From Channallabes apus (taxonomy: Eukaryota; Chordata; Actinopteri; Siluriformes; Clariidae), in NCBI GenBank assembly GCA_030522415.1, contig CM060118.1, forward strand, positions 32,389,280 through 32,453,279: a stretch of DNA of 64,000 nt. The letters are read 5' to 3'. The position numbers were made by a program, and so were the translations under genes. This document shows, one piece after another, positions 57,846 to 64,000 of the stretch; the first letter of the stretch is position 1, and every line of letters starts with the position of its first letter. Below the pieces are notes generated by a model. The model ran no database searches, was not told where the DNA came from, and saw only the letters and a list, made by a program, of their open reading frames with translations.

Positions 57846-58228
57846 TGTCAAGATGGACTAACCTGAGGTGACCAGAAGACGTAGCTTTAGCGGTTAGCCC
57901 AATGTAGCGTGGAGGATAAACCCAAACGCGGAAAGAAGCGAACAGGCAGGATAACCACGCGATTTAGTTTAAGGACTCTCACAAAAGCGGAGCAAGGGAA
58001 AAACACAAATTTAACCCGCGTCCTAAAAATACACACACAATAGCAAAGACAAACGGAACCAACATGTGAGTACTCACGGTTTGCTGAAACGACAGCTGGA
58101 GCTGACATGGGCCGAACTCAATGACTGAGCGGTAAGCCATCGTTTGTTTACCTCTTTTATACTTCCTGGTTTTGCGCCCGTCTTACTTCCGGGTCCTAGT
58201 GCCGGGCGCAGATTGAGTGTGTATGACA
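57846..58228 (-). repeat. Gypsy copy 2, 3' LTR
   Basis: A 383-bp LTR with TG...CA ends, followed on the inner side by the polypurine tract at 58229-58245. Confidence 0.95.
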
Positions 58229-61200
58229 GTACCCCCCTGTCCAGGACTGGCTCCTGACGGTCCTGGGATGGAGGATACCCTGTGACGGTAGTCCCGAATT
58301 AGCTGGGAGTCGAGAATGAACCGGGCCGGGATCCAAGACCGCTCCTCGGGGCCATAGCCCTCCCAGTCCACCAGGTATTGCGTACCTTTGCCCCGAGGGC
58401 GCGAGTCAAGGATTCGGCGCACGGTGTAGGCGGGACCGCCGTCGATGATCCGGGGAGGAGGAGCTGGGGGGGTGGGTGGAATCATGGGTGAGGTGATGAA
58501 GGGCTTGAACTGGGACAGGTGGAAGACTGGATGGATCCGGAGCGCCGCAGGCAGCTGGAGCCGGTAGGTGACAGGGTTAATTCTGTGAGTGATGTGGTAT
58601 GGTCCGATGAATCTGGGGGAAAGCTTCTTTGACTCGGTGCGGAGGTGGAGGTTTTTTGTGGACAGCCATACCTTGTCACCTACGTGGTATAGTCGTCCCG
58701 GAGGATGTCGGCGGCGATGTTGGTGGATGTAGCGGGCATTGGCACGTTGGATGGCCTGGTTGGTCGTAGTCCAGAGCCGCCGACATCTGCGGACCAACTG
58801 TTGGGCTGACGGTACATCAACCTCCGGCTCTGGGTGGTTGAACACGGTGGGTTGGAAACCGTGGCATACCTCAAATGGGCTTAGGTTAGTGGCAGAGGAG
58901 ATGTGGAGGTTGTGTGATAGTTCCGCCCAAATGAGGTAGCGTGCCCAGGAGCGCTGACGGTCCGCTACGAAACACCTCAGGTAGCGCTCCAGTTGTTGGT
59001 TGGTCCGCTCCGTCTGACCGTTAGTCTGTGGGTGGTATCCGGAGGACAGACTGCAGGTGGAATCGATCAGACGGCAGAAGGCCTTCCAGAACCGGGCTGT
59101 GAACTGGGGCCCTCTGTCCGAGACGATATCCTTGGGGAACCCATGCAGACGGACTACGTGCTCTAAAATCAGCTCTGCTGTTTCCTTTGCTGACGGGAGT
59201 CCGGCGAGAGCCACCAGATGCACGGTCTTAGAGAACCGATCCACGATCGTGAGGATGGTGTCCTTTCCTTCGGAGACCGGCAGGCCCGTGATGAAGTCCA
59301 CGGCAATGTGCGTCCAGGGCCGTCGAGGGACTGGAAGGGGTTGCAGTTCTCCTGGAGAGGGTCGGTTGGTGGTCTTTGCCCTGGCACACACTGGGCATGC
59401 CTGAACGAACTCTTGGACGTCCCTCATCATGGATGGCCACCAGAAGTCGCGCTGGATAAATTGGAGGGATCGTCGGGTGCCTGGATGGCCCGAAATTGGG
59501 GAGGAGTGTCCCCAGTGGAGAACCTCGGGTCTCATCCCTTCAGGCACGAAGAGTCGTCCAGGTGGCACACCTGCCGGTTCGGTCTCTGTACCTCGTGCCT
59601 GGCGCACTCTCGTTTCCAGGTCCAGTTGCAGGGGTGCGATGATCTTGGAAGAGGGGAGGACAGGCGCGGGGTCCGCCCGGGGGGGGTCCACCTCTAGTTG
59701 TCGGGAAAGGGCGTCAGCTTTGGTGTTCTTGGGCCCCGGGCGGTATGAGAGGTGGAAGTTGTAATTCTCAAAGAATAATGCCCACCGCGCCTGTCGTGGA
59801 TTTAACTGTTTAATGTTTCGGATGGTGATTAGATTTTGATGGTCCGTCCAGACTATGAATGGCTCACTGACGCCCTGGAGCCAGTGACGCCACTCCTCCA
59901 GAGCCCACTTTATGGCCAGCAGTTCGCGGTCCCCTACCCCGTATCGCTGCTGAGTGGAGTCAAATTTTCTGGAGAAAAAACCACAAGGGTGTAGTTTTTG
60001 GTCTGGACCTTGCTGCGAGAGGATAGCTCCAGCGCCCACATCTGAAGCATCCACCTCCACAACGAATGATTTATTGACATCTGGGTGGTGGAGAATCGGT
60101 GCAGTGGTGAAGCGGTGACACAGTGATCGAAAAGCGGAGACAGCTGCCGGGTTGAGGTGAAAAGGGAGAGAAGAGGGACGGGTCAGAGCGGTTAGGGGGG
60201 CGGCAACTGTACTGTAGTCCCGGATAAAGCGACGATAGAAGTTCGCAAACCCGAGAAACCGTTGAAGCTGTTTGAGGGTCTTGGGTAGGGGCCAATGACG
60301 CACAACCTCTAGCTTCTGCGGGTCCATGGCCACACCCTGGGGCGAGATGACAAAACCCAGGAACGTGGTGGAGCGCTCGTGAAAAGCGCACTTTTCCAAC
60401 TTACAGTACAGTTGGTGGGCGAGTAATCTCTTTAGAACCGCCCTGACGTGCTGGGTGTGTTCTTCCATGGTGCGTGAATAAATTAAAATATCGTCCAGGT
60501 ATGCGAATGCCCACCGACCGAGCATGTCCCGAAGGACGTCGTTAATGAAGTGTTGGAATGCGGCGGGGGCATTGCACAGTCCGAATGGGATGACAAGGGT
60601 TTCATAATGTCCGGTGGGGGTGATGAACGCCGTCTTCCACTCATCGCCCTCTCTGATACGCACCAAGTTGTAGGCGCTCCGGAGGTCCAACTTCGTAAAG
60701 ATGGTGGCGCCAGAGAGGGCGTCCAGGGCTGAGTTGGTAAGAGGCAGAGGATGTCGGTTTTTGATGGTGAGATGGTTGAGCCCCCGATAGTCGACACAAG
60801 GGCGAAGTTCACCGCCTCTCTTCTTCACGAAGAAGAACCCCGCGGCGGCAGGTGAGGAGGAGGGCCTGATGGTGCCTTGGCGCAGGGCGTTGTTTACATA
60901 TTCCTCCATCACCTGGGTCTCGGTGGGTGTGAGTGAGTAGAGATGGCCGCGGGGGGGGATCGTACCGGGTTGGAGGTCTATGGCGAGGTCGTATGGACGA
61001 TGAGGAGGAAGATGGGTGGCTCGTCGCCTGCAGAAAACCTCCGATAGGTCTCGGTATGGTTCGGGGATGGAGTTGGTGTCGACGTCGGGGGCCTCGGACT
61101 CCCTAGAGCACGTCCCAGCCGCTGCCCGTAGGCATAGTTCGTTGCAGGTCGCGCCCCACTGAAGGATCCGATTCTGGGTCCAGGAGATTAGAGGGTCATG

Positions 61201-61635
61201 TTGGAGCAGCCAGGGATGACCAAGGATGATGGGTGGAGATGAGATGGAGGTGACGAAGAATTTTAACTGTTCATGGTGTTGGTTGATGGAGACGGTGATG
61301 GGTTCGGTTCGGGTGCTGATTGGGCTGGTGGAGAGGGGGCGACCGTCGACAGAGGTGATGCGAACGGGCTGGGATAACGCCTCGAGTTTTACCCCCAGGG
61401 TTTTGGCATATGCAGAGTCAATGAAGTTACCTGCTGCCCCGGAGTCGATGAACGCAGCACTTCGGACCCGTTTGTGGCCAACCTGGAGGTGTACCTGAAC
61501 CGTGAGACGGGAGGAGTGGGTGGTGATGGCAGAGAGACGAAGGTGACCCGGCGAGTATCTCTCTCCTCTCACCGGGCCTGGGCGTTTCCCGGTCTGAGCG
61601 GGCAGGTTGCCCTGTGATGTGTAGCTGACCCGCAA
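58183..61635 (-). CDS. pol: Gypsy Pol polyprotein, copy 2
   Basis: An 1150-codon frame collinear with copy 1 and the same length. Retained sites: protease DSG 64-66, RT YLDD 379-382, RNase H D529/E571/D598, integrase H710/H717/C747/C750 and D780/D840/E876, and chromodomain cage Y1070/W1091/Y1094. Differences from copy 1 are scattered and mostly conservative (for example HHEQLKFFV for [18 protein letters not shown] for YWLQLPAAL), the pattern expected if both lineages were under selection while active. It is in the -1 frame relative to gag with a 67-nt overlap. Confidence 0.97.
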   Translation of the reverse strand: MRVSYTSQGNLPAQTGKRPGPVRGERYSPGHLRLSAITTHSSRLTVQVHLQVGHKRVRSAAFIDSGAAGNFIDSAYAKTLGVKLEALSQPVRITSVDGRPLSTSPISTRTEPITVSINQHHEQLKFFVTSISSPPIILGHPWLLQHDPLISWTQNRILQWGATCNELCLRAAAGTCSRESEAPDVDTNSIPEPYRDLSEVFCRRRATHLPPHRPYDLAIDLQPGTIPPRGHLYSLTPTETQVMEEYVNNALRQGTIRPSSSPAAAGFFFVKKRGGELRPCVDYRGLNHLTIKNRHPLPLTNSALDALSGATIFTKLDLRSAYNLVRIREGDEWKTAFITPTGHYETLVIPFGLCNAPAAFQHFINDVLRDMLGRWAFAYLDDILIYSRTMEEHTQHVRAVLKRLLAHQLYCKLEKCAFHERSTTFLGFVISPQGVAMDPQKLEVVRHWPLPKTLKQLQRFLGFANFYRRFIRDYSTVAAPLTALTRPSSLPFHLNPAAVSAFRSLCHRFTTAPILHHPDVNKSFVVEVDASDVGAGAILSQQGPDQKLHPCGFFSRKFDSTQQRYGVGDRELLAIKWALEEWRHWLQGVSEPFIVWTDHQNLITIRNIKQLNPRQARWALFFENYNFHLSYRPGPKNTKADALSRQLEVDPPRADPAPVLPSSKIIAPLQLDLETRVRQARGTETEPAGVPPGRLFVPEGMRPEVLHWGHSSPISGHPGTRRSLQFIQRDFWWPSMMRDVQEFVQACPVCARAKTTNRPSPGELQPLPVPRRPWTHIAVDFITGLPVSEGKDTILTIVDRFSKTVHLVALAGLPSAKETAELILEHVVRLHGFPKDIVSDRGPQFTARFWKAFCRLIDSTCSLSSGYHPQTNGQTERTNQQLERYLRCFVADRQRSWARYLIWAELSHNLHISSATNLSPFEVCHGFQPTVFNHPEPEVDVPSAQQLVRRCRRLWTTTNQAIQRANARYIHQHRRRHPPGRLYHVGDKVWLSTKNLHLRTESKKLSPRFIGPYHITHRINPVTYRLQLPAALRIHPVFHLSQFKPFITSPMIPPTPPAPPPRIIDGGPAYTVRRILDSRPRGKGTQYLVDWEGYGPEERSWIPARFILDSQLIRDYRHRVSSIPGPSGASPGQGGTVIHTQSAPGTRTRK

Positions 61636-62618
61636 TAGGCACAGAGCCCTTCACGAAAGCGTCTCTCCCGTTCTGCAGCGGTCAAGGAGGCGCGTCCTAG
61701 TTGCATGGGTTCCCCGGCTCCGGTGTCAACCACGGCAGGAGGTGGAGAACCGACATGCCCCGGGGTGGCGTAGGTGGCGGAGTCTGCGGGGCGTGGAGTG
61801 GTGACAGTGAAGATGGGTGCTGGTCGTGAAGTGGTGACGGTGAAGGTGGGTGCAGGTGGCAGGGTGCGAGGGGCTGGCCTCGGACGAGAGAGGAGGCGCT
61901 GGTCGATCCGGAGAGCGAGTTGGATCAGGCCCTCCAGGGTCGCAGGAAGCTCTCGTCCGGCTAGTTCGTCCTTAATTCGAGAAGCCAGTCCCTCGTAGTA
62001 GGATGTCCGGAGTGCTGCATCGCCCCACGTTGTTTGGACGGCGAGAGTGCGAAACTCGGCCGTATAGCGGCTCACGGGCAATCCTCCCTGCCTCAGGTGA
62101 TAAAGTCTGGTGTCGGTCTCCACCTCGCCCGCTGGATGTTCGAAAGTGAGTTTGAGTTGGTGGATGAACTCATTGTAAGAGTGGGCGGTATCTGTATCTG
62201 CCTGTAAAACTGCCGTGGCCCACTCTGCTGCCTGCCCTTTTAGCAACGAGACGAGAAGAGCAATGCGAAGGCGATCGGTGGAGTATTTGGTGGCATTAAA
62301 CTCAAACACCAGATCGAGAGCTGTCAGAAAAACGCTGCACTTCCCGTCCGTGCCGTTCCACTTCTCTGGTAGAGAAAGAAAAACATCAGAAGGAGGGGGG
62401 GGGGGGGGATGCGGCGCCGCGGCCCCCGCGGCGTGCGATCGAGCAGTGACGTCATCAATAGCTGCGCGGAGATCCGTATTCTCCCGCCGGAGCTCAGCGA
62501 CCTCGCGGCGGAGAGAAGCGAGATCCCCGGTTAGCTGATTGATTAGCGCCGCATGCTGATCTACAACGTCGCAGAGACTCGCATAATCCGCTGGGTTTAC
62601 CGCGGAGGGCTCAGTCAT
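61569..62618 (-). CDS. gag: Gypsy Gag, copy 2
   Basis: 349 residues. It matches copy 1 Gag except for a 3-residue insertion before the proline run ([13 protein letters not shown]) and a few substitutions. The zinc knuckle [14 protein letters not shown] is at 326-339. The ATG lies 3 nt from the 5' LTR within the putative self-primer site (62609-62619). The proline-run codons lie in a poly-G tract of the + strand (62396-62409) that may be prone to slippage. Confidence 0.96.
   Translation of the reverse strand: MTEPSAVNPADYASLCDVVDQHAALINQLTGDLASLRREVAELRRENTDLRAAIDDVTARSHAAGAAAPHPPPPPPSDVFLSLPEKWNGTDGKCSVFLTALDLVFEFNATKYSTDRLRIALLVSLLKGQAAEWATAVLQADTDTAHSYNEFIHQLKLTFEHPAGEVETDTRLYHLRQGGLPVSRYTAEFRTLAVQTTWGDAALRTSYYEGLASRIKDELAGRELPATLEGLIQLALRIDQRLLSRPRPAPRTLPPAPTFTVTTSRPAPIFTVTTPRPADSATYATPGHVGSPPPAVVDTGAGEPMQLGRASLTAAERERRFREGLCAYCGSATHHRATCPLRPGNAQAR
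61584..61590 (-). promoter_or_regulatory. -1 frameshift site GGGAAAC (copy 2)
   Basis: Same position and phase as in copy 1 (gag GGA AAC, pol GGG AAA). The downstream bases GCCCAGGCCCGGTGAGAG are also conserved, while the preceding bases differ. Confidence 0.85.
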
Positions 62619-62619
62619 T
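62609..62619 (-). promoter_or_regulatory. Putative self-primed PBS of Gypsy copy 2
   Basis: AATGACTGAGC on the element strand, complementary to GCTCAGTCATT at 62895-62905 in the 5' LTR. Same geometry as in copy 1. Confidence 0.7.
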
Positions 62620-62620
62620 C

Positions 62621-63003
62621 TGTCAAGATGGACTAACCTGAGGTGACCAGAAGACGTAGCTTTAGCGGTTAGCCCAATGTAGCGTGGAGGATAAACCCAA
62701 ACGCGGAAAGAAGCGAACAGGCAGGATAACCACGCGATTTAGTTTAAGGACTCTCACAAAAGCGGAGCAAGGGAAAAACACAAATTTAACCCGCGTCCTA
62801 AAAATACACACACAATAGCAAAGACAAACGGAACCAACATGTGAGTACTCACGGTTTGCTGAAACGACAGCTGGAGCTGACATGGGCCGAACTCAATGAC
62901 TGAGCGGTAAGCCATCGTTTGTTTACCTCTTTTATACTTCCTGGTTTTGCGCCCGTCTTACTTCCGGGTCCTAGTGCCGGGCGCAGATTGAGTGTGTATG
63001 ACA
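62621..63003 (-). repeat. Gypsy copy 2, 5' LTR (promoter)
   Basis: A 383-bp LTR with TATAAAAG on the minus strand (about 62929-62936) and the predicted RNA start near 62905. Identical to its 3' LTR. Confidence 0.95.
62662..62883 (-). CDS. 73-codon upstream ORF in the Gypsy leader, copy 2
   Basis: Same length and position as 44278-44499. Relative to copy 1 one A is lost and one A is gained about 5 nt apart (GCAAAGACAAACGG against GCAAAAGACAACGG). Only the two residues in between change (VVF to VCL) and the frame is restored. Confidence 0.4.
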   Translation of the reverse strand: MSAPAVVSANREYSHVGSVCLCYCVCIFRTRVKFVFFPCSAFVRVLKLNRVVILPVRFFPRLGLSSTLHWANR

Positions 63004-63455
63004 GTATTCTTAGCAGCATGCACAGCGTGGTTCAGACTTATAATTCCACCAAAAGGAAGCCAAACACTGTCACCCTTTACAACACCACAAAGTGTGGCGT
63101 GGATGTGATGGACCAGGTGGTGCGGGAGTACACTGTCCGCATAGGAACACGGCGCTGGCCAGTTGCCATGTTCTATAACATGATCGACATGGCAGCAATG
63201 AATGCACATGTGCTGTATCAAGCATGCACCGGGACGCAGGAAAGACGGGTGGACTTCCTGGTGAAGCTTGCAAGAGAGTTGGCTAACTCTCATATCGCTG
63301 GGAAGAAGGCAAGAAAAGAACAATTGCTTCGGACACAACCCTCCACACCTAGCCCTGGAAAAAGAGCCATGTGTCAGGTCAAACACAAATGCAAGAACAA
63401 TCATGCCACTGTGCAATGTGTTCACTGCTACAGAAACACATTTGGTGGACTCTAA
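63004..63455 (+). pseudogene. piggyBac transposase, C-terminal part after the Gypsy insertion
   Basis: Reading from 63005 the frame gives ILSSMHSVVQTY, KPNTVTLYNTTKCGVDVMDQ (with the third catalytic Asp of piggyBac in GVDVMDQ), then RRWPVAMFYNMIDMAAMNAH. It ends in a cysteine-rich tail (CQVKHKCKNN, then CVHC). The usual last cysteines are replaced (RNTFGGL, stop at 63453-63455), so the zinc-binding tail is incomplete. The frame of about 150 codons is otherwise open. Together with 57440-57845 it forms a piggyBac gene cut by the Gypsy element; the N-terminal half is missing. Confidence 0.82.
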
Positions 63456-63534
63456 ATATGTCCTACCCCAAGGTAAAAAAAAAGTTGTTTTTAAAATACA
63501 CTATTAAGAACACATTACTTTTGTTTAATGTCTG

Positions 63535-64000
63535 TCATGGGAGACCATGGAGACGAAACACGTGAAGAATAAGTAACTCAGCCATCTCTTTGGCGGAAGG
63601 GAGTCCAGGGAGCGGCACGAAGTGGGCAGTTTTGGAAAAGCGGTCGATAATAGTTAGGATGTAAGTGTTGTTATTGGAGTTGGGTAGTCCAGTGACAAAG
63701 TCGATAGCAATGTGTGACCAAGGGCGGTGAGAGACTGGGAGTGGTCTAAGGAGACCTGCCGGGGGCCTATTGCTGCTTTTGTTTCTGGTACAGGAGTCAC
63801 ATGCTGCCACATATTTGATGATATCCTCCGTCAATGTGGGCCACCAGAAACATTGCTGAATCATAAACTGGGAACGTTTGCCCCCAGGGTGGCAGGCAAG
63901 CTTAGAGCTGTGTCCCCATTCAGAGCATCTGGCTTTGAGTTCTTGGCTCCAGGGCGGTAAGATAGGATGAAATTAAACCTTTAGAAAAATAAGGACCATC
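63535..64000 (-). pseudogene. Gypsy integrase fragment, second chromovirus family (runs off the window)
   Basis: The minus-strand frame 63535-63864 reads QCFWWPTLTEDI, ACDSCTRNKSSNRPP (last two Cys of the integrase zinc site), SHIAIDFVTGLP (first catalytic Asp), TAHFVPLPGLPSAKEM and FRLHGLP. From 63865 to 64000 the RNase H/integrase junction is recognisable (RPGAKNSKPDAL) with a frame break and a short internal deletion. It resembles the + strand relic at 54580-57430 more than the two young copies. It ends abruptly at about 63540. Confidence 0.85.

Larger units (their letters stand above)
57846..63003 (-). mobile_element. Full-length chromodomain Gypsy retrotransposon, copy 2
   Basis: The LTRs 57846-58228 and 62621-63003 are 383 bp and read as identical to each other, but differ from those of copy 1 at several sites (e.g. 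GTGTGTATGACA against GTGTGCATGACA). Flanking pentamers ATATC and GTATT match at only 3 of 5 positions, both differences being transitions. The piggyBac frame nevertheless resumes directly, so the element did insert here. gag and pol are open. Confidence 0.96.

Overview
The window is vertebrate, almost certainly teleost fish, genomic DNA. It is AT-rich and intron-dominated, with long (GT)n/(CA)n tracts. The repeats are typical of fish: Tc1/mariner elements, short hAT elements, tRNA-derived SINEs of the DANA/Mermaid type, L2/CR1-type LINEs and chromodomain Ty3/Gypsy retrotransposons. The SINE repertoire fits an otophysan fish such as a catfish, but that is inference. No bacterial-type gene, CRISPR array or operon is present.

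One host gene is visible: the last three coding exons of syndig1 (synapse differentiation-inducing 1) on the + strand, at 1-167, 8349-8486 and 21338-21496. Both splice junctions are phase 0. The 3' UTR runs to roughly 22.6-22.85 kb. The 5' part of the gene lies outside the window. The two introns (8.2 and 12.9 kb) carry a nearly intact Tc1 element (1555-3020), an RTE-like LINE tail, decayed Tc1 copies, a solo Gypsy LTR, a pogo/Tigger-like element split by a hAT (10504-13204), and a 1.5-kb CACTG...CAGTG element that carries a SINE.

Downstream of syndig1 (about 22.9-64 kb) there is no recognisable host gene, only layered transposons. Between 22.9 and 30.2 kb lie a hAT element with perfect 8-bp target-site duplications (TSDs), several SINEs and a piggyBac-like fragment. 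Between 30.6 and 38.5 kb lie two broken L2/CR1 LINEs; the second is interrupted by three hAT-like elements and one unidentified insert. At 38.7-39.0 kb there is a 94-bp-armed, nearly perfect inverted repeat. A full-length chromodomain Gypsy element with identical LTRs and open gag and pol occupies 39471-44619 (- strand). A second copy at 57846-63003 sits inside a piggyBac transposase gene. Between these copies are another Tigger-like element, a second copy of the SINE-carrying CACTG element, a hAT with a SINE in it, a different tRNA-derived SINE, a Rex1-like LINE scrap and a decayed + strand Gypsy element that itself holds an LTR-like insert.

The most interesting system is the young Gypsy family. 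The sequence suggests three things. First, it may self-prime in the manner of Tf1: the predicted first 11 nt of its RNA are perfectly complementary to the 11 nt just after the 5' LTR, and that site overlaps the gag start codon. Second, gag and pol appear to be joined by -1 frameshifting at GGGAAAC. Third, a 73-codon upstream ORF in the leader has kept its frame between copies despite two compensating indels.
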